Counted from the first letter of the stretch, positions 1-7,725 are shown. The stretch: DNA of 64,000 nt from Rhizobium sp. 16-488-2b (GCF_017741815.1 NZ_JAGHMF010000017.1:1-64000); one strand, 5' to 3'. A program made the numbers and translations. The notes: generated by a model not told the origin, from the sequence alone.

Positions 1-181
1 CGCCTCCTCGCTGCTCGACGTTCTCGACGCCCAGCGTCAGGTCTCGCTCGCCCAGGCAAGCCTGGCCGCGGCCGTCCAGCAGATGGCCAGCGACTACGTG
101 GCGCTCAACGTCGCCATCGGCGGCGGCTACAACCCGGGCGGCAACACCGCCCCGGCCAAGGTTGCCGCAAAGACAAACTGA
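1..181 (+). CDS. Outer membrane efflux protein, TolC/NodT type (C-terminal fragment)
   Basis: Only the last 59 codons are in the window (frame starting at base 2, TGA at 179-181); the start lies to the left. The visible residues contain LLDVLDAQRQ followed by an Ala/Gln-rich helix and ALNVAIGGGY. This is the usual end of RND-pump outer membrane channels, where a long periplasmic helix returns to the barrel. The family forms trimeric outer membrane ducts for tripartite drug or solute efflux. Partner pump genes would be expected upstream, outside the window. A strong terminator follows 21 bases after the stop. Family call is good; substrate cannot be told. Confidence 0.75.
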   Translation, partial: ASSLLDVLDAQRQVSLAQASLAAAVQQMASDYVALNVAIGGGYNPGGNTAPAKVAAKTN

Positions 182-202
182 GACGACGACAGAAATTGAG
201 AA

Positions 203-226
203 AAAGCCCCGGTTCGCCGGGGCTTT
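203..226 (+). terminator. Rho-independent terminator with TTCG loop
   Basis: A perfect 10-bp stem (AAAGCCCCGG paired with CCGGGGCTTT) closed by a TTCG tetraloop lies just after the efflux gene stop. It is preceded by an A run and followed by CTT, so it could work in both directions. A near twin is found after the RND pump gene at 40969. Confidence 0.85.
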
Positions 227-355
227 CTTGAGCGCTCGTCGTGTACGATACCGTAAGATACGCCCCTTGCTCATCCGCATCCTGTAAAATCGCTCCCGGT
301 TTCGACTGATCGTCGCAACCGCTCCAGCACCAGTACGGAAACGGGGAGTGAGACA

Positions 356-613
356 ATGGGCAACTTGAAACCGCTAGGCACGGCGCTATTGGCCGGACTG
401 TTCCTGGCGACCCTAGCCGATGTATCGTGGAGCACAGAGCAGGCGCAGCAGCGCCAGGCGGGGCGTGACATCAAGCAGACCACGCGGCAAAGCGCCCGCG
501 ATACCAAGCAGGATTGCCGCGCCGCCAATCAACAAAGCAACGCGGCATGCCGGCAGGACAAGCGGCAGACCAAGCAGAGCGGTCGGCAAACCGCGCGCGA
601 CCTGAAATACTGA
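356..613 (+). CDS. Small secreted Arg/Lys/Gln-rich protein, unknown function
   Basis: 85 residues. Residues 1-26 look like a signal peptide (KPLGTALLAGLFLATLADVS). The mature part is highly charged and hydrophilic, with an imperfect short repeat of the type RDxKQ / RQxxRD at roughly 8-residue spacing and two cysteines (in QDCRA and AACRQ) that could form a disulfide. The ATG is preceded by GGGGAGTGAGACA, a good ribosome site. It stands alone between a terminator and a convergent ABC exporter. I do not recognise a named family. An overlapping reverse frame (413-712) lacks comparable signals. Confidence 0.55.
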   Translation: MGNLKPLGTALLAGLFLATLADVSWSTEQAQQRQAGRDIKQTTRQSARDTKQDCRAANQQSNAACRQDKRQTKQSGRQTARDLKY

Positions 614-677
614 AACGCCACGGAGACTCGCAACGCTCCGCTTCGACGAAGCGCTGCGTATCTCCCTAATGTAGCGA

Positions 678-2516
678 TCACATGCTGGCCTGCACGCTGT
701 GCAAGCCGGCATAGATCCCGTCGCGCGCCATCAGATCCTCGTGCCTGCCCTCCTCGACGATCCCGTCGGCAGTGAGCACGAGGATGCGGTCGGCGTGGCG
801 GACCGTCGACAGGCGATGCGCGATGACGACGGTAGTGCGCCCCTTGGCGAGCCCAAGCAGCGCCTGCTGCACCGCCCGTTCGCTCTCATTGTCGAGCGCG
901 CTGGTGGCCTCGTCGAAGATCAGGATCGCCGGGTTCTTCAAGAACGCCCGCGCGATCGTCAACCGCTGCCTCTGCCCGCCGGAGAGCCGCACCCCGCGCT
1001 GGCCGATGTCGGTATCGTAACCATCGGCAAGCGCCGTGATGAACTCATGCGCATTGGCCGCCCGCGCCGCAGCCTCCACCTCCGCATCGGTGGCATCCGG
1101 CCGCCCATAACGGAGATTGTCGGCAACCGAGCCGGCGAAGAGATAGACGTCCTGCTGCACCACGCCCACATGTCCGCGCAGCGACGACAGCGTGACATCG
1201 CGGATATCGGCGCCATCGATCAGGATCGACCCCGCCTGCACGTCGTACAAGCGGGGAATGAGCGAGCACAAAGTGCTCTTGCCCACCCCTGACGGACCGA
1301 CCAGCGCCACGAACTCGCCGGGGGCGATGGTGAAGGACAGGTTCTCGAACACGCCACTCGTGTCGGCATCATAACCGAAGCTGACATCCTCGAACCTGAT
1401 TTCACCCTTCGGCGTCGACAGCGTATGGGCACTTGGCCGGTCGACGATATCGGGCTCGACGTCGAGAACCTCCATCGCCCTCACGAAGCCGGTATAGCCC
1501 TCCTGCCAGAGCCGCACGAAATTGGCGAGCCGCTGCACGGGATCGACGAGCACCGCGACGCAGAGAAGGAAGGTCAGGAGATCGGCCACCGTCTTCGCCG
1601 ACGACACGATCCTGATGCCACCGATGACGATGACGAGGATCGTGATGAACTGCGCGAAGCTCTCCGTTCCCACGGAAAACCACGCCTCGCTGCGATAGCC
1701 ATCGGCGCGGCTCACGAGAAAGCGCTCGTTCTGAACGGCGAAGCGATCCCTCTCCAGTTTCTCGTTGGCGAAGGACTGAACGACGCGGATGCCCGCAAGG
1801 CTGTCTTCCAGCCGCTCGTTGACGCCGGCGATCTGCTGCTTGCTGCGTTCCAGCGCGCGGTTCATGCGACGGTTGAAATGCAGCGCGTAGGCGACCGCGA
1901 GAGGCGTCAGCAGCAGGATCAACCCGGCCAGAAGAGGATCGATATAGAAGAGTACCAGCATGGCGCCGCCATATTTGAGGATGGCGATCGAGACATCCTC
2001 GGGACCATGGTGGAACAGCTCGCCGAGCCAGAGGGAATCGCTGGTGATGCGGCTCATCAACTGTCCGGTGCGCTGGCGATCGTAGAAGCTGAAGGAGAGC
2101 TTCTGGCAATGATCGAACAGCTCCTGCCGGACGGCGGCCTCGATACGAGCGCCCATCACATGGCCGCGATAATCGACGAAGAACACCGCGACCATCTGCA
2201 CCGCGAGCAGCGCCAGCATGACGGCGCCGACCTTGAGGATCAGCGCAATTGCCTCCCCGGCATCCGCGATCATGAGAAGGCGGTTGGTGACGATATTGGC
2301 GCAGATGGGCAACGCCACCGCGGTCGCCGCGACGAGAATGGCGCAGACGACATCGGCGCAGAGCAACGGCAGATGCGGACGGTAGTAGCTGAGAAACCTG
2401 GCGACCCGAGAGCGCCGCCGCGCATGTTGATCGTCGGCAGTATCAGGCTCGGAAGTGGTCGGGAGTGGTTTACGACGCGGCGCGTCTTTTCGCGCGCGGG
2501 CGAATTGAATAGACAT
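678..2516 (-). CDS. ABC exporter, fused membrane and ATPase domains (MsbA/lipid-drug type)
   Basis: 612 residues with the type IV exporter half-transporter layout. An N-terminal membrane domain (about residues 45-335, several hydrophobic segments) is followed by a nucleotide-binding domain. The Walker A motif GPSGVGKS is at 407-414, the signature LSGGQ at 511-515 and Walker B/D-loop FDEATSALD at 534-542, with a following H-loop in VIAHRLST. Such proteins work as homodimers or heterodimers in the inner membrane and export lipids, peptides or drugs. The N-terminal 40 residues are basic and hydrophilic. The gene stands alone; a palindrome lies about 160 bases upstream. Substrate is unknown. Confidence 0.9.
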   Translation of the reverse strand: MSIQFARARKDAPRRKPLPTTSEPDTADDQHARRRSRVARFLSYYRPHLPLLCADVVCAILVAATAVALPICANIVTNRLLMIADAGEAIALILKVGAVMLALLAVQMVAVFFVDYRGHVMGARIEAAVRQELFDHCQKLSFSFYDRQRTGQLMSRITSDSLWLGELFHHGPEDVSIAILKYGGAMLVLFYIDPLLAGLILLLTPLAVAYALHFNRRMNRALERSKQQIAGVNERLEDSLAGIRVVQSFANEKLERDRFAVQNERFLVSRADGYRSEAWFSVGTESFAQFITILVIVIGGIRIVSSAKTVADLLTFLLCVAVLVDPVQRLANFVRLWQEGYTGFVRAMEVLDVEPDIVDRPSAHTLSTPKGEIRFEDVSFGYDADTSGVFENLSFTIAPGEFVALVGPSGVGKSTLCSLIPRLYDVQAGSILIDGADIRDVTLSSLRGHVGVVQQDVYLFAGSVADNLRYGRPDATDAEVEAAARAANAHEFITALADGYDTDIGQRGVRLSGGQRQRLTIARAFLKNPAILIFDEATSALDNESERAVQQALLGLAKGRTTVVIAHRLSTVRHADRILVLTADGIVEEGRHEDLMARDGIYAGLHSVQASM

Positions 2517-2911
2517 GAAGCGGAGTGTCCTTGTGAGTGATCGTTCCTTTCGTTCTGGACAGGATCGCTTTCATGACAGTCTCCCTGGACGAGTTTGCGT
2601 TCAGCTTCGCGCCATCCTTAACAGATCAGACGCCAAGCCGCAAAGGCCGCTCCGGGCAGAAATTCAGGAGAACACGCTTAACGTGCGTTAACAGCGACGT
2701 CAGCGCGTCAGCGGGCCATTCGTCCCTCAATCAGGATTTCGATCTGGATCGAGACATCTCGGCCTCTCCCGCCGACTGTTTCCGGCCCGTCGTTTCGTTC
2801 CGCGACAGCGCGTCTGTCACAGCCTGAAACACCCTCAAGCCTTAACCTTACTGGGTAACCAATCCATTAGCATCCTGTTGAAAACGAAGGCGGTTATGGC
2901 AATCTTCAGCC
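2517..2911. other. Intergenic region between divergent genes; one palindrome
   Basis: 395 bases between the leftward ABC exporter and a rightward small gene. A frame at 2537-2827 is open but has no recognisable features and no good ribosome site, so I do not call it. The region holds the palindrome listed at 2678-2691 and must carry both promoters; I cannot place their -35/-10 boxes with confidence. Confidence 0.5.
2678..2691. promoter_or_regulatory. Candidate operator palindrome TTAACG-TG-CGTTAA
   Basis: A perfect 6+2+6 palindrome in the divergent intergenic region, about 160 bases upstream of the ABC exporter start and 220 upstream of the small gene. The regulator is unknown. It does not match the rhizobial LexA, RirA or RutR sites I know. 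Confidence 0.3.
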
Positions 2912-3136
2912 ATGACAAACATCCGCTCTCCAAGATTCAACGCCGATGATATGGGACGGTCGCGGGAATGCGAAAGCGTCTGCAAAGGGGCGATAACCGA
3001 AGTTGTCCGTCGCGCAATCGCGGCGGGATGGCGTGAAGCAGAAATCGCGCTTCACCTGGCAGACGCAGCAGAAGATTATGTCATCTACCTGGCAACCAAG
3101 CCGGACCGTCGCCTGAAGGCGGCAAACAACAACTAG
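2912..3136 (+). CDS. Small conserved-looking soluble protein, unknown function
   Basis: 74 residues, no signal peptide or membrane segment. The centre (AITEVVRRAIAAGWREAEIA, then HLADAAEDYVIYL) reads as two amphipathic helices, as in small rhizobial proteins annotated only as hypothetical. The start ATG has no clear ribosome site, so the gene may be weakly translated. A terminator hairpin follows about 145 bases downstream. No function assigned. Confidence 0.5.
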   Translation: MTNIRSPRFNADDMGRSRECESVCKGAITEVVRRAIAAGWREAEIALHLADAAEDYVIYLATKPDRRLKAANNN

Positions 3137-3279
3137 TTGCGAATGGGGGCGACTGACGTCGCCGGAGCAAGGCCTGCTTACGAGGGGAAGCGACCTGCCT
3201 GCTCCGAAACATACGCATCGAGACTGTCTGCGGCGCTATCGCCGCACGATGATTTGAGAGCGGCGTCCACCCGCCGAAC

Positions 3280-3313
3280 AACAGCATGGGCTCTGAAACG
3301 AGGCCATGCTGTT
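3280..3313. terminator. Bidirectional terminator between convergent genes
   Basis: 10-bp perfect stem AACAGCATGG / CCATGCTGTT with a 14-base loop, followed on the + strand by TGATTTCC and on the - strand by GTTC. It lies between the rightward small gene (stop 3136) and the leftward hydroxylase (stop 3325), so it probably serves the hydroxylase and perhaps both. Confidence 0.6.
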
Positions 3314-3324
3314 TGATTTCCAGC

Positions 3325-4170
3325 TCAGCCCTGCGGCCGGTTTCTGAAGGCCTCGGCTTCCGCGTAGAACTTCTTTTCCCACTCCTTGTGGTTATCGAGC
3401 CCTTCGCGGATGAACGGCGTGAAGACGGCGAGGTTCATCAGCGCCCAGTTGACGAAGCGGGCCGGAAACTTCAGCGGCTTGTCGAAATCGACGAACAGCA
3501 CCACGCGCGTCTTGTCCGTGTGGTTCCAGGCCTCGTGCTCGTAGGCATCGTCGAAGATCAGCGCCTTGCCTTCCTGCCAGTGGCAGATCTGGTCCTTGAC
3601 GCGGATGGCGAGCTTGTCGGCCGGCTCCGGCACGATCATGCCGACATGCAGGCGCAGCACGCCGTTATAGGGACCACGATGCGCCGGCAGATGTTTGCCA
3701 GGCTCGAAGATCGAAAACATCGCCGTCTTCAGGCCGGGGATCTTCTGCACCGCGCGCCAGGTTTCCGGGCACTGCGCGATGTTCTGTTCCGACTTCACGC
3801 CGAAACCGAGAAGGAAGAAGGTCTTCCAGCCGGAATCGGTCGAGATCGTCTTCACGTCGGTCGAGATGTCCTGGAAGGTCGGCAGCTCGCTCTGGCGCAC
3901 CAGCACGCGCTCCAGCTCGGCGCGGATCTTAGGGTAAGCCGCCTCGACCTCTTTCGCCCAGGGGAAAGTGGCGTTGTCGTAGACCGGCGGATTGCCGAGC
4001 TTGGCGTATTTGTAATTCAGCTTCTCCGCCCAGGCGACTATGCCCATGAAGAACCGTGTCACGGGGCTCGGGCGCCCCATCGGGGCGATGCCCGAGGTGC
4101 CGAAGGTCTGTCCTTCGGGCTTGGAATTGGCGGATTGTGGGGAAGAAAGGTCAGCAGTGCTGTCAGTCAT
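3325..4170 (-). CDS. Aspartyl/asparaginyl beta-hydroxylase family dioxygenase (LpxO-like)
   Basis: 281 residues from the ATG at 4170; an in-frame ATG at 4203 is possible but less likely. The protein carries the Asp/Asn beta-hydroxylase core. HLPAHRGPYNGVLRLHVGM gives the first iron-binding region, and FDDAYEHEAWN the second His, followed by a conserved arginine in KTRVVLFVD for 2-oxoglutarate. Members are Fe(II)/2-oxoglutarate dioxygenases; the LpxO branch hydroxylates lipid A acyl chains, others act on peptides or small molecules. A hydrophobic stretch near the N-terminus (VTRFFMGIVAWAEKL) could associate with the membrane, as in LpxO. Exact substrate is inference. Confidence 0.8.
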   Translation of the reverse strand: MTDSTADLSSPQSANSKPEGQTFGTSGIAPMGRPSPVTRFFMGIVAWAEKLNYKYAKLGNPPVYDNATFPWAKEVEAAYPKIRAELERVLVRQSELPTFQDISTDVKTISTDSGWKTFFLLGFGVKSEQNIAQCPETWRAVQKIPGLKTAMFSIFEPGKHLPAHRGPYNGVLRLHVGMIVPEPADKLAIRVKDQICHWQEGKALIFDDAYEHEAWNHTDKTRVVLFVDFDKPLKFPARFVNWALMNLAVFTPFIREGLDNHKEWEKKFYAEAEAFRNRPQG

Positions 4171-4340
4171 GGGTGTTCCAATGCGCGATGCGTAAACTGT
4201 CATCTGTCACTCAGGATATGGACATCGCAGCCGATTGCGCAAGTCAGGCCTCCGTGAAGTGAGGTCAAATGTCGCGACCCGGGGGCCATCTCCCCTGGTG
4301 ACTGGGGGCTTCCCTCGCATACGACCGGATTCCATTAAAA

Positions 4341-4682
4341 TCAATGGGAGACGGATTTGGAGAACAGGTTGACCACCAGCACGCCAGCGATGATCAATCC
4401 AAGGCCGATGACGGCGGGCGTATCCAGCCGCTGCTTGAAATAGATGAGGCCGACGCTGGAAATCAGCACGATGCCGAGCCCGCTCCAGATCGCATAGGCG
4501 ATACCGACAGGGATGACCTTCAGCGTCTGCGACAGGCAGTAGAAGGAGGCGGCATAGCACGCGACCATCAGCGCGGTCGGCCAGAAACGGCTGAACTGCT
4601 GCGACAGCTGCAGCGCCGTCGTGCCGATGACTTCGAGCGCGATCGCCGTAAACAGGAGCGCATAGACCGCAACCGGTGCCAT
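4341..4682 (-). CDS. Small multidrug resistance (SMR) transporter, EmrE type
   Basis: 113 residues, four membrane helices. The membrane-embedded glutamate of the family is present (E17 in ALEVIGTTAL), as are the YAIWSGLG stretch of helix 3 and a final helix IIAGVLVVNLFS. SMR proteins are proton-coupled antiporters, working as antiparallel dimers, that expel cationic drugs or guanidinium-type compounds. The long helix-3 match favours the EmrE/Qac branch over SugE/Gdx, with moderate certainty. The gene starts 27 bases after a TetR-type regulator on the same strand, so they are probably co-transcribed and substrate-induced. Confidence 0.88.
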   Translation of the reverse strand: MAPVAVYALLFTAIALEVIGTTALQLSQQFSRFWPTALMVACYAASFYCLSQTLKVIPVGIAYAIWSGLGIVLISSVGLIYFKQRLDTPAVIGLGLIIAGVLVVNLFSKSVSH

Positions 4683-4709
4683 GATTGTTGATCCTCTATT
4701 CTAGGGAAG

Positions 4710-5273
4710 TCAGCGAGCGGTCAGCTCGACGAGACGTGCCAGAAGCGCCTGGCGCTGCGCGTCGTCGGAGGCGCCGCCGATCATGTCGGCGAGCCAGAGA
4801 CCATCGGCGGCGAAGCGCACGATCTGCGCATCGATAGACGAGTCCGTGCCGACATATTCCTCGATCCGCCCGTCGATCCACTCCCCCCAGCGCTGCCGCA
4901 GCCGCGGCTCGGCCAGAAGCGCGATCGTCACCTGCGCCCAGTGACCGGCGTCGTCAGGGCTGTCGCGCAGGCCGGCGACGGCGTTGAGATAGGCGCGCGT
5001 GAAACGGCCGTGCGGCACTGGATCCTCGCGCATGCGCTCGTCGAGATCGGCATCGAAGCGCGCCAGAAGATCCTCGAAGAGCGCATTGAGCAGCGCATTC
5101 TTGGTCGGGAAATGGTGGAGAAGGCCGCCCTTGCTGACCCCTGAGGCGCCGGACACGGCATCGAGCGTCACGGCACTCATTCCCTGCTCGTTCGTCAGGC
5201 GCGCGGCGACATCCAGCAGCTGCTGGCGGACGATGGCGGGTTGCTTGCGGCGATGATGAGCGTTTGACATCAT
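4710..5273 (-). CDS. TetR/AcrR-type repressor, probable regulator of the SMR pump
   Basis: 187 residues from ATG 5273 (a second ATG follows at once, 5270). The frame remains open upstream to 5405, but those residues are low-complexity and lie across the operator. The N-terminal domain has the TetR helix-turn-helix: IVRQQLLDVAARL, then MSAVTLDAVSGASGVSKGGL and HHFPTKNALL. The C-terminal ligand domain is of the TetR_C type. An upstream palindrome at 5284-5297 is well placed for autorepression and control of the downstream pump. Confidence 0.85.
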   Translation of the reverse strand: MMSNAHHRRKQPAIVRQQLLDVAARLTNEQGMSAVTLDAVSGASGVSKGGLLHHFPTKNALLNALFEDLLARFDADLDERMREDPVPHGRFTRAYLNAVAGLRDSPDDAGHWAQVTIALLAEPRLRQRWGEWIDGRIEEYVGTDSSIDAQIVRFAADGLWLADMIGGASDDAQRQALLARLVELTAR

Positions 5274-5283
5274 GCATAAAGAT

Positions 5284-5297
5284 ACCGTCTGGACGGT
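5284..5297. promoter_or_regulatory. Probable TetR operator ACCGTC-TG-GACGGT
   Basis: A perfect 6+2+6 palindrome that ends 11 bases upstream of the TetR-family start codon. Position and symmetry fit autoregulation of the repressor-pump operon, and it overlaps the likely promoter, since TTGTCAAGATATC lies next to it. Confidence 0.65.
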
Positions 5298-5423
5298 TTT
5301 GTCAAGATATCGTGAAATTCGACCGCTGGGTCTGGTGCGAAATGTCGCGCTTGGTGGTGCGGGTTCCGGTTGCGATCGAGGCTTCGGCGGTGCATGAAGG
5401 AACAAGCTGTGAGGAGCCGCGCC

Positions 5424-5813
5424 GTGAGCGAGAACACCATTACACTTTACGAGGCCGTCGGCGGCGACGCGACGATCCGGGCGCTATCGCATCGTTTCTA
5501 CGAGCTGATGGATACGCTGCCGGAGGCGAGCCACGTCCGCGCGGTTCACCCACCGACGCTCGAGGGCAGCGAAGCGAAATTCTACGAGTACCTGACCGGC
5601 TATCTCGGCGGCCCGCCCGTCTATGTCGAGAAATACGGCCATCCGCGCCTCAGAAGCCGCCATTTCATTGCCGAGATCGGCCCCATCGAGCGCGACGAGT
5701 GGCTTTTATGCTTCCGCCAGGCGCTGGAGGAAACCGTTCCGAACCCGAAGCTGCGCGAGATCATCCTTCCGCCGATCGAGCGGCTGGCCGATCACATGCA
5801 GAACAAGCAATAG
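5424..5813 (+). CDS. Group II truncated hemoglobin
   Basis: 129 residues from the GTG at 5424, which has GAGGAG upstream; upstream in-frame ATGs at 5370 and 5394 would add 18 or 10 basic residues. The sequence has the 2-on-2 globin pattern: LYEAVGGDATIRALSHRFY, a YEYLTGYLGGPP turn, the proximal histidine region YGHPRLRSRHF, and the G8 tryptophan in DEWLLCF that marks group II. These heme proteins bind O2, NO and peroxides in the cytoplasm and are usually linked to redox or NO protection. The gene overlaps no neighbour; a DUF423 gene follows after 10 bases, likely in the same transcript. Confidence 0.85.
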   Translation: MSENTITLYEAVGGDATIRALSHRFYELMDTLPEASHVRAVHPPTLEGSEAKFYEYLTGYLGGPPVYVEKYGHPRLRSRHFIAEIGPIERDEWLLCFRQALEETVPNPKLREIILPPIERLADHMQNKQ

Positions 5814-5823
5814 GCTTCCTATA

Positions 5824-6195
5824 ATGACGCTCAATCAGCGCTTCGCGCCGCTTTTCCTGGTATTTTCAGGCCTCTTTGGCTTTGCCGGCGTGGCGCTGGC
5901 CGCGGCCGCCGCCCATCTCGACGGCGACGGGCACTTCTTAGCGTCGGCCTCCGCCATGTGCCTCGCCCACGCCCCTGCCCTCTTGGCTTTGGCGCTGGCG
6001 GGCGAAAAGCTGAAGACCGCATGGCTCGCCGGGCTCTTTATGGGCGTCGGCACGCTGCTCTTTTCAGGTGATCTGGTGACGCTTCGCTTTGCGGGCTCCG
6101 GCCTGTTTCCGATGGCGGCACCCACGGGCGGCTTCGCCATGATGTTCGGCTGGCTGGCAATCGCCGCCGGCGCCGTCTTCCGCAACCGCGCCTAA
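5824..6195 (+). CDS. DUF423 family membrane protein
   Basis: 123 residues, four predicted membrane helices. Features of DUF423 (YgdD-like) are present: a first helix ending in AAAAAHLDG, a central GLFMGVGTLLFSGDL, and the ending PTGGFAMMFGWLAIAAGA. Function of the family is unknown. It starts 10 bases after the truncated hemoglobin stop and is probably translated from the same mRNA. The ATG used has no strong ribosome site, which is consistent with translational coupling. Confidence 0.85.
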   Translation: MTLNQRFAPLFLVFSGLFGFAGVALAAAAAHLDGDGHFLASASAMCLAHAPALLALALAGEKLKTAWLAGLFMGVGTLLFSGDLVTLRFAGSGLFPMAAPTGGFAMMFGWLAIAAGAVFRNRA

Positions 6196-6206
6196 GACCA
6201 AGCGGC

Positions 6207-6578
6207 TTATGACTGCTGCGGGATCCGTCCAAAGCGCAGCAGATTGCCGTGCGGATCGTGGATGTAGAACTCTTCCATGTTCCACGGCCGCACCGTCATG
6301 TCGCTGAGCTTCTCGACGCCGCGCGCCTTGTATTCCGCGTGAAGCGCGCCGATGCCGCCGCCGCGTAGATAGACGGATGTGCGCTCGCAAAGCGACCGAT
6401 CGTCCGTCAGCCAGAAATGCAGCTCCATCTCGTCGCGACGCAGGATGAGATAGTCCTTGTCCTGATAGACGATCGTCTCGAAGCCGAGCCCGCCGCGATA
6501 AAAGGACAGCGTCTCGCCAATATCGAGCGACGGCAGCACCGGCAGAACCTCGATACGATCTGGATTGTCAGCCACCAT
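6207..6578 (-). CDS. VOC (glyoxalase/bleomycin-resistance fold) protein
   Basis: 123 residues. The vicinal oxygen chelate pattern is visible: VLPSLDIGETLSFYRGGLGF at the start, a middle EMELHFWLTDD strand with a His candidate, and IHDPHGNLLRFGR at the end, with the metal-binding Glu/His positions of the fold. Members bind metal or hydrophobic ligands (fosfomycin, bleomycin, methylglyoxal) and many are uncharacterised. It begins 3 bases after the monooxygenase gene, as the last gene of an operon that starts with DUF2325 behind a RirA-type box, so a link to iron or heme is possible but not shown. Confidence 0.75.
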   Translation of the reverse strand: MVADNPDRIEVLPVLPSLDIGETLSFYRGGLGFETIVYQDKDYLILRRDEMELHFWLTDDRSLCERTSVYLRGGGIGALHAEYKARGVEKLSDMTVRPWNMEEFYIHDPHGNLLRFGRIPQQS

Positions 6579-6581
6579 TCG

Positions 6582-6896
6582 TCAAATCCCGTCCACGACT
6601 TGAAAGCCCTCGAACACGGGCGGCCCCTTATACATCGCTTTGCGGTCGCCGGCATTGCGATGGGCGGCGCGGAACTGCTCCGACTTCGTCCAGTTGAGGA
6701 AATCCTCTTCGCTGCGCCAGATCGTATGCGAGGAAAACAGCGTATAGCCCTCCTCCGCATTCTCCCGACCGCGCAGCAGCCGGAATTCCACGAAGCCGGG
6801 CACTTCCGAAAGGCTGGAATCGCGATTGCGCCAGACGCTTTCGAATTCCGCCTCCGACCCGATCGATACCTTGAAGCGGTTCATCGCGATAAACAT
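6582..6896 (-). CDS. IsdG/HmuQ-like heme-degrading monooxygenase (ABM domain)
   Basis: 104 residues from ATG 6896 (MFIAMNRFKV); a GTG at 6908 would couple to the upstream stop. The small ferredoxin-like ABM fold carries the residues expected of IsdG-type heme oxygenases: Asn in MNRF, Trp in FLNWTKS and His in FRAAHRN. Bradyrhizobium HmuQ/HmuD have the same beginning and cleave heme to release iron. The operon lies behind a RirA-type box, and the hmu uptake genes lie 3 kb to the right. This strongly suggests that it opens cytoplasmic heme delivered by HmuTUV. HmuS may have an overlapping role. Confidence 0.75.
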   Translation of the reverse strand: MFIAMNRFKVSIGSEAEFESVWRNRDSSLSEVPGFVEFRLLRGRENAEEGYTLFSSHTIWRSEEDFLNWTKSEQFRAAHRNAGDRKAMYKGPPVFEGFQVVDGI

Positions 6897-6904
6897 GGGA
6901 ACAC

Positions 6905-7174
6905 TCACGCCTTGCGTTTCCTCTCGGCCTCGGGAGCCTCGAAGGCTATCACATTGCGGCCCTCAAGGGCATCGCGCCCGAGCGGCTTTTCCGGCAATTC
7001 GCCCGGCATGCGTGCTTCCCAGATCGGAAACTGCTCGACATTGGGATAGTATCTGCGCCGCTCTTCGCGTTCCATCATCAGCTCATAGAGTTCGGGAACC
7101 ATGCCATCGCCATTGTGGGCGGCCAGCTTGTGCAGGCCGATCAACGTATACCCTTCCGGGTGTCTATCGCTCAT
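6905..7174 (-). CDS. Unknown small protein in iron-regulated operon
   Basis: 89 residues starting MSDRHPEGYTLIGLHKLAAH. The ATG at 7174 overlaps the DUF2325 stop as ATGA, indicating translational coupling; the frame upstream of it is simply the shifted DUF2325 region. It is soluble and hydrophilic, with a conserved-looking core (YELMMEREERRRYYPNVEQF). I do not recognise a family. It is followed directly by the IsdG-like monooxygenase. Four such genes packed with overlaps suggest a common job in heme or iron use. Confidence 0.6.
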   Translation of the reverse strand: MSDRHPEGYTLIGLHKLAAHNGDGMVPELYELMMEREERRRYYPNVEQFPIWEARMPGELPEKPLGRDALEGRNVIAFEAPEAERKRKA

Positions 7175-7578
7175 CGGGTGGCGTTTCGCTCGTTCATGGT
7201 CGTCAGCGCCCGCTCGAGGCTGGACTTGCTGCCGTTGCGCAGCGGAATGAAGGTCTTGCCGAACTTCTTGCAGCCGGTCTTTACCCTGAGGCACGCATCA
7301 TGGCTGATACAGTCGATCGGGCAGAAGACGCAATCAACGGAGGGAAGCACCGTGTCGATGCGCGACACCGCCTCGCGCAGCCCGCCATCGTGGTGGATTA
7401 GCTCGGCGCCGAAGTTGCTGGCGATCTGGCGCAGATGCGCCACCTGGCAATCACGCCCGCCGACATAAAGGAAGCTGCGGCCATCGAGCTTGGAACGTCC
7501 GGAGGTCTCCTCAACCGTGCTTGTATCCGCACTCACGCGGATTTCCCGGTTAGAACCCTTCTTCGCCTTACGCGCCAT
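7171..7578 (-). CDS. DUF2325 domain protein, first gene of iron-linked operon
   Basis: 135 residues. After a basic 30-residue leader comes SFLYVGGRDCQVAHLRQIA, the Rossmann-like beginning of DUF2325. A cysteine-rich stretch follows (VDCVFCPIDCISHDACLRV plus TGCKK; six Cys in about 25 residues), then the C-terminal FGKTFIPLRNGSKSSLERAL. The cysteine cluster looks like a metal or redox site; that is inference. The function of DUF2325 is not established. The gene heads a four-gene operon whose upstream region carries a TGA-N9-TCA box 91 bases before the start codon. Confidence 0.75.
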   Translation of the reverse strand: MARKAKKGSNREIRVSADTSTVEETSGRSKLDGRSFLYVGGRDCQVAHLRQIASNFGAELIHHDGGLREAVSRIDTVLPSVDCVFCPIDCISHDACLRVKTGCKKFGKTFIPLRNGSKSSLERALTTMNERNATR

Positions 7579-7668
7579 TGACCACCCGTTCGTTCATTGA
7601 TCGGCACACGATTGCTGCGTGTGTGGGTGGACCTTAGTAAACTTGATTTTTAGAGTAAAGTATAAAGT

Positions 7669-7683
7669 TGATTATTTTGATCA
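7669..7683. promoter_or_regulatory. RirA-type iron-responsive operator (TGA-N9-TCA)
   Basis: TGATTATTTTGATCA matches the rhizobial iron-responsive operator TGA-N9-TCA exactly. It is in an AT-rich gap between tonB (stop 7726) and the leftward DUF2325 operon (start 7578). By position it should repress that operon when iron is sufficient. Confidence 0.65.
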
Positions 7684-7725
7684 TATTTTCTCAAGGACCC
7701 GATTTTATCATCGGGCCGCTTGCTG

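Noticed and set aside
2537..2827. 96-codon frame in the gap before the small gene at 2912
   Set aside because: No ribosome site, no domain, and it crosses the palindrome and the expected promoters.
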